From: Betaproteobacteria bacterium
GTDB taxonomy: Bacteria > Pseudomonadota > Gammaproteobacteria > Burkholderiales > Usitatibacteraceae
Length of the DNA: 64,000 bases
Direction: 5' to 3'
Assembly: GCA_016711875.1 (NCBI GenBank)
Contig: JADJSD010000008.1
Coordinates: forward strand, 82,995 to 146,994
The notes beneath the pieces are model-generated. The model was not told the origin of the DNA and ran no database searches. It saw only the letters and a list, made by a program, of their open reading frames with translations. Made by a program: the position numbers and the translations under genes. Positions 50,041-60,200 of the stretch are shown one piece after another. Numbering within the stretch: the stretch's first letter is position 1; every line of letters begins with the position of its first letter.

Positions 50041-51927
50041 TTAGCGCCAGTCCCCGCGCATCGCGAGAATCCTCTCGCGAAGCCTCTCCGGAGTCGCCTC
50101 GGAAGGGCCCATCGCAGGCGCCACCTCGAAGCCGATCTTGCTGAAGATCCCCCGTCGGAAAGGCCGGGTCATGGCCGCCCCGCCCCGCCGGCTGAAGAAG
50201 CTGCCCCACAGGCCCTTGAGCGCCATGGGCACCACCGGCACCGGCGTGCGCTCCACGATACGTGCGACGCCGCCGCGGAAGGGGTACAACTCGCCCGTGT
50301 CGGTGATGCGCCCCTCCGGGAAGATGCCCACGAGTTCGCCCTCGGCCAGCGCCTTCGCCACCTTCTCGTAGGCCTCCTCGAGGAGCCGCGGGTCCTCCTT
50401 CGCCGGCGCGATCGGGATGGCCTTGCCCGTGCGGAACACGAACGACAGGACCGGGATGCGGAAGATGCGATGGTCCATCACGAACACGATGGGCCGCGGG
50501 CATGCCGCCGAGATCACGAGCGCATCGACGAAGCTCACGTGGTTGCAGGTGACGAGCGCGGGTCCGCGCTCCGGGATGTTCTCGAGCCCCTTCTTCTCGA
50601 GGCGGTAGACCGAGTGCACGAGCAGCCAGCACAGGAACCGCATCAGGAATTCGGGAACGAGCCCGTACACGTAGGCCGCCACCGCCGCGTTCATGATTCC
50701 GACGACGAGGAAGAGTTCCGGCAGCGTGAGCCCCGCCTTGAGGAGGGCCGTCGCCATGAGCGAGGCGACGATCATGAAGACGGCATTGAGGATGTTGTTC
50801 GCGGCGATGATGCGTGCGCGGTGGCTCTCCTCGGCCCGGCTCTGGATGAGCGCATAGAGCGGCACGGAGTAGAAACCGCCGAAGAGCGCGAGAAGGAACA
50901 GGTCGGCCATCACGCGCATCGAGGCGGGCTCGCGCACGAAAGCCGCGACGTCCTTCACGCCGGAAGGCGCGAGGCCGCGGCTCGCGAGCCAGAGGTCCAC
51001 GGCGAACACCGTCATGCCGATCGAGCCGAAAGGCACCAGGCCGATCTCGACCTTGCGGCCGGAGAGGCGCTCGCACGCGAGCGCGCCCAGCCCGATGCCC
51101 ACCGAGAACACGGCGAGCAGCACCGTCACCACGTTCTCGTCGCCGCCGAGCACGTCCTTGGTGAAGGGCGTGAAGGACGTGAGGAAGATCGAGCCGAAGA
51201 ACCACAGCCACGAGATACCCAGGAGGGAGTGGAAGACCACCCGGTCCTTCGCGGCGATGGCGAGGTTGCGCCAGGTCTCCGTGACCGGGTTCCAATTGAT
51301 CGCGAGGCCCGGCTCGGGCGCGGGAGAAGCCGGCACGAAACCGGCGGCGACGCGTCCCAGCACGGCGACCGCGAGGCAGGTGAACGCGACGAGCGACGCG
51401 CCGGACGGGCCCGATTTCACGAGCAGGCCCGCCGCCATCGTGCCCGCCAGGATCGCGACGAAGGTCCCCATCTCGACCAGGCCGTTGCCGCCGGTGAGCT
51501 CCTCGTCCCTCAGGTGCTGCGGCAGGTAGGCGTACTTCACCGGGCCGAAGAGCGTGGAGTGAAGGCCCATCAGGAACACGGTTGCGTAGAGAAGCGGCGC
51601 GCTCTTCGCGAGGAAACCGGCCGCCGCGATTGCCATCACCGCGATCTCGAAGTTCTTCACGAAGCGGATCACGGTGGCCTTGTCGTACTTGTCCGCGAGC
51701 TGCCCCGAGGTGGCCGAGAACAGCACGAAGGGGGCGATGAAGATCGCGCCGATCACGAAGCCGGCCGTGCCCGGGTCGATGCCCCCCCACTCGGCGGCGT
51801 GGAAGGTGGCGAGCAGCGTGAAGGCGAACTTGAAGAGGTTGTCGTTCGCCGCGCCCAGGAACTGGGTCCAGAAGAGCGGCGCGAAGCGGCGCTCGCGCAG
51901 CAGGGAAAACTGGCCGCGTTCCGACAT
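50041..51927 (-). CDS. MFS (LplT-like) transporter fused to 1-acyl-glycerophosphate acyltransferase (PlsC domain)
   Basis: The 628-residue protein joins an N-terminal 12-helix MFS module (about residues 1-415; LFWTQFLGAANDNLFKFAF is typical of lysophospholipid transporter LplT) to a cytosolic PlsC domain (about 430-628) with the HX4D motif NHVSFVDAL, the glycerophosphate motif FPEGRITDTGE and VPVVPMALKG. In E. coli LplT imports lysophosphatidylethanolamine for Aas; this fusion keeps transport and acyltransfer but lacks the acyl-ACP synthetase domain of Aas. A role in recycling lysophospholipids is inferred. It ends 58 bp upstream of aroC and begins 3 bp after the amidohydrolase stop. Confidence 0.87.
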   Translation of the reverse strand: MSERGQFSLLRERRFAPLFWTQFLGAANDNLFKFAFTLLATFHAAEWGGIDPGTAGFVIGAIFIAPFVLFSATSGQLADKYDKATVIRFVKNFEIAVMAIAAAGFLAKSAPLLYATVFLMGLHSTLFGPVKYAYLPQHLRDEELTGGNGLVEMGTFVAILAGTMAAGLLVKSGPSGASLVAFTCLAVAVLGRVAAGFVPASPAPEPGLAINWNPVTETWRNLAIAAKDRVVFHSLLGISWLWFFGSIFLTSFTPFTKDVLGGDENVVTVLLAVFSVGIGLGALACERLSGRKVEIGLVPFGSIGMTVFAVDLWLASRGLAPSGVKDVAAFVREPASMRVMADLFLLALFGGFYSVPLYALIQSRAEESHRARIIAANNILNAVFMIVASLMATALLKAGLTLPELFLVVGIMNAAVAAYVYGLVPEFLMRFLCWLLVHSVYRLEKKGLENIPERGPALVTCNHVSFVDALVISAACPRPIVFVMDHRIFRIPVLSFVFRTGKAIPIAPAKEDPRLLEEAYEKVAKALAEGELVGIFPEGRITDTGELYPFRGGVARIVERTPVPVVPMALKGLWGSFFSRRGGAAMTRPFRRGIFSKIGFEVAPAMGPSEATPERLRERILAMRGDWR

Positions 51928-51930
51928 GGC

Positions 51931-53189
51931 TCAGGCCCCCGCCGTGCGGCGATCGAAGAAGCCGCGCGTCTCGAAGGCCCCGGCGGGGATCGCCGCGCCC
52001 TTCCACCGCAGGGACCGCTTGAGCACGAAGTCGAAGGCGAGCGGATTCACGTGGCGAAGCGCCTTGAGCACCGGGACGTTCCCCTCGTCGAGCAGGCCCT
52101 GCCGGACGAGGCCCTGAACCGAGAAGATGGGCATGATGCCCGGCAGCGGATAGTCCGAGCCGTTCAGCAACCGGCCGTGCCAGGAGCTCGCCTCGAGGAT
52201 CGAGGGCAGCACGTCGGCCCGGTTCGCCTGCGTGACGGCCGACAAATCGCCGAAAAGGAGCGCCCGGTACCTCTCGTCCCGCATGAGGCGGGCGAACAAG
52301 TCGACGTTGCGCACGGACGGCGCCTTCGCGGGATCCGGATCCGCGTCGAGGTCGGGGCTTTCGCCGAGCGAGGCGCAGTGGGCCGCGACCACGCGCACGC
52401 CGGCATCGAGCGGGTGGCGCAGCATCAACGGGTTGCCCAGCTCGTGCCGGGCCGCGCCTTCCACGGCCTGCTCCTCGCCCACGTGCACGATGAGCGGCAG
52501 GTCGGCGGCCTTGAGCTGCGCGTAGAAGGCCTTCGCCGCCGACGAGCCCAGGTCGATGGCCATGGTCTGGGGCAGCCACTTCACCGCCCGCGCGCCACCG
52601 GACTTCGCGCGGGCGAGCGCCTCGGCCGCGTCGCGCCGATAAGGATGGATCGAGGCGATCCACTCGAAGCGCCCGGGACGCGACGCGGCCACGCGCGCGG
52701 CATAGGCGTCGGGAACGGCAAAGGTCGTGAGGTCGTCGCGGCGCCGGCCGTCCGGATCGTGCGTGTGGTCGAAGGCGAGCAGCATCACCTTCGCGCCGGC
52801 CGGGAACTCGTCGACGAGGTGGCCGATGCGAGCCACCACCTCGCCATCGAGTTTCTCCTCGTCCTCGCCCCCGCAGGCCGCGTTGAAGAACATCGCCCGG
52901 CGCACGCGTCCGGCGATCGAAGACGGGCGGTCGAATTCCGGATTCAGGTAGATCCCCCGCCGCTTCGCCCGTTGCCGAAGAGGTGGGCGTGACAGTCCCA
53001 GACCCGGGAAGGATCGAGGCCGTCCCACGCCGCGCGCACGAGGGATTCGCGCATGACCGGATGCCCGCCGGGCGCCGCGCACCGGTTGAAGACGCCGTGT
53101 TCGAGCGAATAGGGCGGAAACTTGCAGCCGGTGAGCGCAGAGGCGATGGCACCGGCCGCGCCGGCGCGCAGGAAATCGCGGCGCTTCAC
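51931..53189 (-). pseudogene. Amidohydrolase-family Tat lipoprotein, broken by a one-base deletion
   Basis: GTG 53189 (overlapping the arsR stop) begins MKRRDFLRAGAAGAIASAL-TGC, a twin-arginine signal with lipobox Cys, then GVFNRCAAPGG and WDCHAHLFGNGRSGGG with the HxH metal motif. The frame stops at once, but the next frame continues IYLNPEFDRPSSIAGRVRR through HVGEEQAVEG, AAHCASLGE and LLNGSDYPLPGIMPIF, an amidohydrolase-2-like TIM barrel, to 51931. Adding one C to the run of five at 52954-52958 restores a 419-residue protein (GRSGGGIYLNP). Probably periplasmic; substrate unknown. It may be regulated with the adjacent ArsR protein. Confidence 0.75.
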
Positions 53190-53497
53190 GTGCGTTCCCT
53201 CAGGAACCCCGTCACCGCCTCCAGCGCGCCGACGAGGAAGGCCTTGTCGAGCCAGAACCAGACCTCCTTGCCGATCTTCTCCGATTGCAGGATGCCCGCC
53301 TCGCGAAGCACCTTGAGGTGATGCGAGACGGTCGTGCGCGACAGCGTCGAGACCTCGACGATCTGGCCGACGTTGAGGCGCTCGCCGGGTTCGAAGGTGA
53401 GGAGGATGCGCTGCCGATGCTCGTCGCCCAGCGCGGAGAAGACGCGGGACAGGTTTCGCCACTCGCGCGGAATGGCTCTCAAGTAGTTGCGGTTCAT
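53186..53497 (-). CDS. ArsR-family winged-helix transcriptional regulator
   Basis: A 103-residue winged-helix repressor-like protein. The recognition part is NVGQIVEVSTLSRTTVSHHLKVLREAGILQSEKIGKEVWFWL (helix: STLSRTTVSHHLKVLREAG). No metal-binding Cys motif of ArsR/SmtB is present, so the signal is unknown. ATG 53497 (MNRNYLRAIPREWRNL) with GAGAGG upstream was preferred over 53536, which falls within the palindromic operator. The gene leads a unit with the amidohydrolase and LplT-PlsC genes and faces maeB. Confidence 0.85.
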   Translation of the reverse strand: MNRNYLRAIPREWRNLSRVFSALGDEHRQRILLTFEPGERLNVGQIVEVSTLSRTTVSHHLKVLREAGILQSEKIGKEVWFWLDKAFLVGALEAVTGFLRERT

Positions 53498-53522
53498 CGC
53501 GACCTCTCGGGGCACGCCCCGG

Positions 53523-53540
53523 AAACATGTCGACATGTTT
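53523..53540. promoter_or_regulatory. Perfect 18-bp palindrome, probable ArsR-type operator
   Basis: AAACATGTCGACATGTTT at 53523-53540 is a perfect palindrome, 26 bp upstream of the arsR-family ATG and about 100 bp upstream of maeB. A TTGACG (53564-53559, minus strand) places a possible -10 on the palindrome's edge, as expected for autorepression. Confidence 0.65.
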
Positions 53541-53641
53541 AGTTGTATCGCCGCGTTTCGTCAAGCCCCCGGCACCGGAAGCCCCGGGGCTTCATGCTAG
53601 ACTTGCGATAAATTCCAAGGCTACTCAAGGGCTTAAGCATC

Positions 53642-55915
53642 ATGCTCGACGACATCAAGCAAGCCGCGCTCGACTACCACCGACTGCCGCGCCCCGGAAA
53701 GATCGAGGTGGCGCCCACCAAGCCTCTCGCCACGCAGCGCGACCTCTCGCTCGCCTACACGCCGGGCGTCGCGACCGCCTGCGAGGCGATCCAGGCCGAT
53801 CCCGGCGAAGCCCGAAACCTCACCGCCCGCGGGAACCTCGTGGGGGTGGTCACGAACGGCACCGCCGTGCTCGGCCTGGGCAACATCGGGCCGCTCGCGG
53901 CCAAGCCGGTCATGGAAGGCAAGGGTGTCCTCTTCAAGAAGTTCGCCGGCATCGACGTGTTCGACCTGGAGCTGAACGAGCCCGATCCGGACCGCCTGAT
54001 CGAGGTCATCGCGGCGCTCGAGCCCACTTTCGGGGGCATCAACCTCGAGGACATCAAGGCGCCCGAGTGCTTCTACATCGAACGCAAGCTGCGCGAGCGG
54101 CTGAAGATCCCCGTCTTCCACGACGACCAGCACGGCACGGCCATCATCGTGGGGGCGGCCATCGTCAACGGACTGCGGGTCGTCGGGAAAGACATCGCGA
54201 AGGTGAAGCTGGCGGTGTCGGGGGCCGGTGCGGCCGCCCTGTCCTGCCTCGACATGCTGGTGGCGCTCGGCCTGCCGGTCGAGAACATCTGGGTCTCCGA
54301 CATCGCGGGCGTCGTCTACGAGGGCCGCAAGGAACTCATGGACGACAACAAGGCGCGCTACGCGAAGCGGACGGACGCGCGCACGCTCGGCGAGATCATC
54401 GACGGGGCCGACGTGTTCCTCGGCCTGTCGGCCGGCCGCGTGCTCAAGCCCGACATGGTGAAGCGCATGTCGGCCAACCCGCTCATCCTCGCGCTCGCGA
54501 ACCCCACGCCCGAGATCCTGCCGGAGGAAGTGAAGGCCGTGCGCGACGACGCCGTCATGGCGACCGGCCGCTCGGACTACCCCAACCAGGTGAACAACGT
54601 CCTGTGCTTCCCGTTCATCTTCCGGGGCGCGCTCGACGTGGGCGCCACCACGATCAACGAACCGATGAAGCTCGCGGCGGTCAACGCGATCGCCGACCTC
54701 GCCATGGCCGAGCAGTCGGACGTCGTCGCGATGGCGTACGGCGAGAGCCAGCTGAGTTTCGGCCGCGACTACATCATCCCGAAGCCCTTCGACCCGCGCC
54801 TCATCGTGAAGATCGCCCCCGCCGTGGCGCGCGCGGCGATGGACAGCGGCGTGGCACTCAACCCGATCCGGGATTTCGACGCGTACGTCGACCGCCTCAA
54901 CGACTTCGTCTACCACTCCGGCCTCATCATGCGGCCCATCTTCGCCGCGGCGAAGGCCGCGCCCAAGCGGATCGTCTTCGCCGAGGGCGAGGACGAACGC
55001 GTCCTGCGGGCGGTGCAGGTGGTGGTCGACGAGAAGATCGCCCGCCCGATCCTCGTGGGGCGCCCGAACGTGCTCGAGAAGCGCATCGAGCGCTTCGGCC
55101 TTCGCCTGAAGCTCGGCGAGCATTTCGACGTGGTCAACCCGGAGTACGACCCGCGCTACCGGGAATACTGGACGGAATACCACCGGCTCACGGAGCGCCG
55201 CGGCGTCTCCGTGCAGTACGCGAAGATCGAGATGCGCCGCCGCCACACGCTCATCGGCGCGATGATGATCCACCGGGGCGAGGCGGACGGCATGATCTGC
55301 GGCACGTTCGGCACCCACGGGTTGCACCTGCACTACGTGGACCAGGTGCTCGGGCACCAGGCCGGCGTGGAGAACTACTACGCGATGAACATCGTCATGC
55401 TGCCGCGGCGCACGGTGTTCATCTGCGACACCTACGTGAACCCGGACCCCACGCCCGAGCAGGTCGCCGAGATGACGCAGCTCGCCGCCGAGGAGATCCG
55501 CCGCTTCGGCCTGGTGCCCAAGGCCGCCCTCCTCTCGCACTCGAACTTCGGGACGAGCGAGGCACCCTCGGCCGCGAAGATGCGGGCGGCCCTCGCGCTC
55601 ATCCGTGCGCGCATGCCGGGCCTGGAGATCGAAGGCGAGATGCACGGCGACGCGGCCCTGTCGGAAGAAGTGCGGCTCGCCGCCTTCCCGAACTCCCGCC
55701 TGAAGGGCGAGGCGAACCTGCTGATCATGCCGACGCTCGACGCCGCCAACATCGCCTTCAACCTGCTCAAGACGGCCGCGGGCGACGGCATCACCATCGG
55801 CCCAGTCCTGCTCGGCGTGTCGAAGGCGGCGCACGTGCTCACGGCCACGGCGACCGTGCGGCGCATCATCAACATGACGGCCGTCGCGGTCGTGGACGCG
55901 CAGGCCCGGGCCTGA
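53642..55915 (+). CDS. maeB: NADP-dependent malic enzyme with C-terminal phosphotransacetylase-like domain
   Basis: MaeB decarboxylates malate to pyruvate with NADP. Residues 1-430 form the malic enzyme (DLSLAYTPGVATACEAI, LGLGNIGPLAAKPVMEGKG, VFHDDQHGTAIIVGAAIVNG, SGAGAAALSCLDMLV with the NADP loop); residues ~440-757 are a PTA-like domain (IVFAEGEDERVLRAVQVVVDE) known to regulate by acetyl-CoA. The length of 757 residues is standard. It diverges from the arsR-family gene across a 144-bp gap that holds the palindromic operator nearer to arsR, an inverted repeat (AAGCCCC 53563 / GGGGCTT 53586) and little else. Confidence 0.95.
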   Translation: MLDDIKQAALDYHRLPRPGKIEVAPTKPLATQRDLSLAYTPGVATACEAIQADPGEARNLTARGNLVGVVTNGTAVLGLGNIGPLAAKPVMEGKGVLFKKFAGIDVFDLELNEPDPDRLIEVIAALEPTFGGINLEDIKAPECFYIERKLRERLKIPVFHDDQHGTAIIVGAAIVNGLRVVGKDIAKVKLAVSGAGAAALSCLDMLVALGLPVENIWVSDIAGVVYEGRKELMDDNKARYAKRTDARTLGEIIDGADVFLGLSAGRVLKPDMVKRMSANPLILALANPTPEILPEEVKAVRDDAVMATGRSDYPNQVNNVLCFPFIFRGALDVGATTINEPMKLAAVNAIADLAMAEQSDVVAMAYGESQLSFGRDYIIPKPFDPRLIVKIAPAVARAAMDSGVALNPIRDFDAYVDRLNDFVYHSGLIMRPIFAAAKAAPKRIVFAEGEDERVLRAVQVVVDEKIARPILVGRPNVLEKRIERFGLRLKLGEHFDVVNPEYDPRYREYWTEYHRLTERRGVSVQYAKIEMRRRHTLIGAMMIHRGEADGMICGTFGTHGLHLHYVDQVLGHQAGVENYYAMNIVMLPRRTVFICDTYVNPDPTPEQVAEMTQLAAEEIRRFGLVPKAALLSHSNFGTSEAPSAAKMRAALALIRARMPGLEIEGEMHGDAALSEEVRLAAFPNSRLKGEANLLIMPTLDAANIAFNLLKTAAGDGITIGPVLLGVSKAAHVLTATATVRRIINMTAVAVVDAQARA

Positions 55916-55923
55916 AGCCGCCG

Positions 55924-56295
55924 ATGATCGACCGCTTCGACCACCTGGTGATCCATCCGTCCGACTTCGAGCGCTCCCTCGCGTTCTACCGCGACACGCT
56001 CGGATGGCCGGTGGTGGCCCAGTGGGGCGACGAGGCCGAGCCGCGCTGCGCCGTGTTGTCGGGCGGCGCGGTGAAAGTCGTGCTCGCGGAGCGGGCGAAA
56101 GGCGCGAAAGCGGACACCCGGCCGGAGTTGCGCCTGGACATCCATGACGTGGTCCGCCGGTTCGCGCTCATCCCCCCCGGGGACCACGTCGTGCGCCCCC
56201 CCGGCGAGAGCGCCGAAGGCCCGCGCGAGTTCGTCGTCTGCGATCCCGACGGCAATCGCATCGCGTTCGAAGAGGTTCACCGCAGCCGTGCCTGA
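55924..56295 (+). CDS. VOC-family (glyoxalase-like) protein
   Basis: A 123-residue single VOC domain: DHLVIHPSDFERSLAFYRDTLGW at the start (key metal-site His8) and FVVCDPDGNRIAFEEV at the end (key Glu). Such proteins are metal enzymes or binding proteins of many kinds; the substrate is not evident. ATG 55924 follows the maeB stop by 8 bases, and its own stop overlaps the ldcA start. Probably cotranscribed with maeB and ldcA. Confidence 0.85.
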   Translation: MIDRFDHLVIHPSDFERSLAFYRDTLGWPVVAQWGDEAEPRCAVLSGGAVKVVLAERAKGAKADTRPELRLDIHDVVRRFALIPPGDHVVRPPGESAEGPREFVVCDPDGNRIAFEEVHRSRA

Positions 56296-57220
56296 GACCC
56301 TTACCCCCGCTTCGGGCCGGGGCGTCGGCATCGGCATCTTCTCCCCGTCGGGCCGCGCCAACGCAGGCCAGGTCGCCGCCGGCGCCGCCTGGCTCGCCTC
56401 ACGCGGCCACCGCGTGTCGACCTCGCCCCAGGCGCTCCTCGAATGGCGCTATTTCGGGGGCAGCGACGCCGACCGCGCCGAAGGTTTCCATCGCCTGCTC
56501 GACGACCCCTCGCTCGACGTCCTCATCGCCTCGCGCGGGGGCTACGGCCTTTCGCGCATCCTGCCGCTCATCGACTGGCCGCGCGTGCGCCGGGCCCGCA
56601 AGGCGCTCGTGGGATTCAGCGACTTCACGGCGCTCAATTGCGCGGCCCTCGCACGCGCCGGCCTCGCCAGCTTCCACGGCCCCATGGTGGGCGTGGACTT
56701 CGGCGACGGCGAGCCCGATGCCTTCATGCGCGCGCATTTCGAGGCGACGCTCTTCGGGACGGGCGACACGGTGGCCGTCGAGGCCGAGCCCCACGCCGCG
56801 CCGGCCCGCCTGCGCGGCACGCTCTGGGGCGGCAACCTGTCGCTCCTCACGCACCTGGTGGGAACGGCGTACCTGCCGCGCGTTCGCGACGGCATCCTGT
56901 ATCTCGAGGAGATCGGCGAGCAACCCTACGCCGTCGAGCGGATGTTCCTGCAGCTGGCGCATGCCGGCGTGTTGCGCGAGCAGCGCGCGATCCTCCTGGG
57001 CGACTTCTCCGACTGTATGCCCACGAACACCCAGCGCTACGCCTACGCGATGCCGGAAGTGGTGGAGACGCTGCGCGAAATCGCCGGCTGCCCGGTGCTC
57101 GAGGGCTTGCCCTTCGGGCACGTCGCGCGAAAGCTCACCCTGCCCTTCGGAATGCCGGGAACGGTGACGATCGGAAGCGGCGGCTATTCCTTGTCGTGGC
57201 CGGGGCTGCCCGGGCGCTGA
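56288..57220 (+). CDS. ldcA: LD-carboxypeptidase (muramoyltetrapeptide carboxypeptidase)
   Basis: LdcA removes the terminal D-Ala from recycled murein tetrapeptides in the cytosol. The S66 family features are present: GIGIFSPSGRANAG at the N-terminus, IASRGGYGLSRILPLIDW, the nucleophile Ser in GFSDFTALN, the Glu in YLEEIGEQPYAVERM, and the His in LPFGHVARKLTLPFG. GTG at 56288 overlaps the VOC gene by 8 bp and gives 310 residues, normal length. The frame upstream of it is the VOC shadow. Confidence 0.93.
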   Translation: MPETLTPASGRGVGIGIFSPSGRANAGQVAAGAAWLASRGHRVSTSPQALLEWRYFGGSDADRAEGFHRLLDDPSLDVLIASRGGYGLSRILPLIDWPRVRRARKALVGFSDFTALNCAALARAGLASFHGPMVGVDFGDGEPDAFMRAHFEATLFGTGDTVAVEAEPHAAPARLRGTLWGGNLSLLTHLVGTAYLPRVRDGILYLEEIGEQPYAVERMFLQLAHAGVLREQRAILLGDFSDCMPTNTQRYAYAMPEVVETLREIAGCPVLEGLPFGHVARKLTLPFGMPGTVTIGSGGYSLSWPGLPGR

Positions 57221-57241
57221 AACCCGGGCAGTACGCCACGC

Positions 57242-60200
57242 TCAGGCGGCGACCTTGATGGGAATGTCCGGACGCGACTTCTGGCGCAGGGTCGGGTCGT
57301 GGAGCTGGGCGAGCAGCGCCTCGCGTCGCCCCCGGGCCTCCTCGAGGTGCCGTGCCTTCACCGGGCCGTAGCCCCGGATTCGCTCGGGAACCGAAGCGAG
57401 TTCCACCGCGATCTCCAGGGTGTCCGGCGACAGGCGCTCGGCGATCTGCGCGAGCGTCGCCTCGTATTCGTCGATGAGCGCCCGCTCGACCCGCCTTTCC
57501 TCCGACCGCCCGAAGGGATCGAACGCCGTGCCGCGAAGCCCTTGAATGCCGCGAGCACCCGCATCGCCCGCAGCATCCACGGTCCGAAGGTGCGCTTGCG
57601 GGGTTCACCCGTTGCAGGATCCACCTTCGAAAGGATGGGAGGCGCCAGGTGCATCACGAGGCGAAAGTCCCCCTCGAACTGCGAGGCCACGCGGGCTGCG
57701 AAGTCGCCATCCGTGTAAAGCCTCGCGACTTCGTACTCGTCCTTGTAGGCCATGAGCTTGAAGAGATAGCGAGCCGCCGCCGTCGCGAGCGCGGTCGAGC
57801 CGGGCACCTTCGCCGACTCGGCGGCGCGCAGGCGGTCGATAGCGGACACGTATCGCGCCGCGTAGGCATCGTTCTGGTAGCGCACGAGGAAATCGCGCCG
57901 CCGCGCGACGGCCTCGTCCAGGCTTCCGGACATCCGCTGGCTCTCGGGACGAGCCTGCGACGGTGCCGCCGCCTGGCGGACCGCGGCGGCATCCACCGCC
58001 GCCCGACGGCCCCACTCGAAGGCCGCCTTGTTGGCCTCGACGGTCACCGCGTTCAGCACGATGGCCTGTTCGATCGCCTCGCGTCCGATGGGCACGAGCC
58101 CCTTCTGCCACGCATAGCCGACCATGAAGAGGTTCGTCGCGATCGAATCGCCCAGAAGCGCCGTCGCGAGCGCGCCGCCGTCAATGAAGTCCGCGGCATC
58201 CGGGCCGCACGCTTCGCGAATGGTGTCGGCCAGGTCGCGCCCGGGAATGTGCAGGTCCGGGTCCTTCGTGAAGGCGCCGGTGGGCGCCACGTCGGAGTTG
58301 ATGACCGCGCGCGTGAACCCCGACTGCATCTTGGCGATGGCCTCGTCGGAGGCGGCCACGATCATGTCGCAGCCAATCACGGCGCTCGCCTCGCCCGCGG
58401 CGATGCGCACCGCGTGGATGTCCGCGGGACTGCGCGCCACGCGGATGTGGGAATAGACGGACCCGCCCTTCTGCGCGAGACCCGTCATGTCCAGCAAGGC
58501 GATTCCCTTGCCCTCGATGTGCGCCGCGACACCGAGAAGCGCGCCGATGGTGACCACGCCTGTCCCGCCCACGCCGGTGACGAGGATGCCCCAGGGACGA
58601 TCGAGCGACGGGAGGACGGGCTCGGGCAACGCCGGCCACGCACCGGCCGCCACCGCGCTCCGGCGGCGCAGGCGGCCGCCTTCCACGGTGACGAAGCTGG
58701 GGCAGAAGCCGTTCACGCACGAGAAGTCCTTGTTGCACGTGCTCTGGTCGATGGCGCGCTTGCGGCCGAACTCCGTCTCGACCGGCACGACGGACAGGCA
58801 GTTGGACTTCACGCTGCAGTCGCCGCAACCCTCGCAGACGAGCTCGTTGATGACGACGCGCTTGTCGGGATCGGGAAACTTGCCGCGTTTCCTGCGCCGG
58901 CGCTTCTCGGCGGCGCAGGTCTGGTCGTAGACGAGCACGGTCACGCCGGATATCTCGCGCAACTCGCGCTGCACGGCATCGAGGTCCTCGCGCGGGTTCA
59001 CCGTCACGCCGGGCGCGAGGTCAGGCACGCCGCGGTACTTGCCCACGTCGTCGGTCACGATCATGACGCGCTTCACACCTTCGGCGGCCACCTGGCGCGT
59101 GATCATCGGCACGGTGAGCAGGCCGTCCACGGGCTGCCCGCCCGTCATCGCCACGGCATCGTTGAAGAGGATCTTGTAGGTGATGTTGACGTTGGCGCCG
59201 ACCGCCGCGCGAATGGCGAGCAGGCCCGAATGGAAGTAGGTGCCGTCGCCCAGGTTCGCGAAGACGTGCTTCGTGTCGGTGAAGGGCTGGATGCCGACCC
59301 ACGGCACGCCTTCGCCGCCCATCTGGGTGAATGTCATCGTCTGCTCGGGCCGGATCCAGGTCGCCATGTAGTGGCAGCCTATGCCCGCGAGCGCCTTCGA
59401 GCCCTCCGGCACGCGCGTCGACGTGTTGTGCGGGCAGCCCGAGCAGAAGTAGGGGATGCGCGCGGCGCGGGCGCGGGGGCGCGCGAGGGCGGCCTCCTTC
59501 GCCTCGAGGAACCCCAGCCGCGCCTCGACGATCTTCGAGGTGTAGAACTTGCCGATGCGCTTCGCGATGACGCGCGCGATCATGGCCGGCGTGAGTTCGC
59601 CCGCGGCGGGCAGCAGCCACTCCGCGCGGTGCTCCTCCCATTCGCCGTGCTCGTCGTACTTGCCGATGACGCGCGGGCGCACGTCGTCGCGCCAGTTGTA
59701 GAGCTGCTCCTTCATCTGGTACTCGATGAGCTGGCGCTTTTCCTCCACGACGAGAATCTCGTCCAGGCCCTGCGCGAACTCGCGGATCCCGTTGGGCTCG
59801 AGGGGCCAGGGCAGGCTCACCCTGAATAGCCGGATGCCGATCTCGGCGGCATGGGACTCGTCGATGCCCAGGTCCTCGAGGGCCTGCAGCACGTCGAGGT
59901 ACGACTTGCCCGAGGCGATGATGCCCAGGCGCGGGTGCGGCGAGTCGATGGTGATGCGGTTCAGGCGGTTGGCGCGCGCGTAGGCGAGCGCCGCGTAGAT
60001 CTTGTCGTGCTGCAGGCGCAGTTCCTGCTCGAGCGGCGCGTCGGGCCATCGGATGTTCATCCCGGCCGCGGGCACCGTGAAATCCGTCGGCAGCACGATG
60101 ACCGGCCGGTGCGGATCCACTTCGATGGACGCCGAGGAATCGAGCGTCTCCGAAATGGTCTTGAACGCGACGTAGCAGCCCGAGTAGCGCGACATGGCGA

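Noticed and set aside
49985..53152. A 1055-codon open frame on the minus strand through the LplT-PlsC and amidohydrolase genes
   Set aside because: It runs in the wrong frame over two well-supported genes and reads as Arg/Ala/Gly-rich noise; high GC makes stop codons rare.
53563..53592. Inverted repeat AAGCCCC/GGGGCTT upstream of maeB as a terminator
   Set aside because: The stem is short with a long GC-rich loop and no T-run, and it lies between divergent genes where no terminator is needed.
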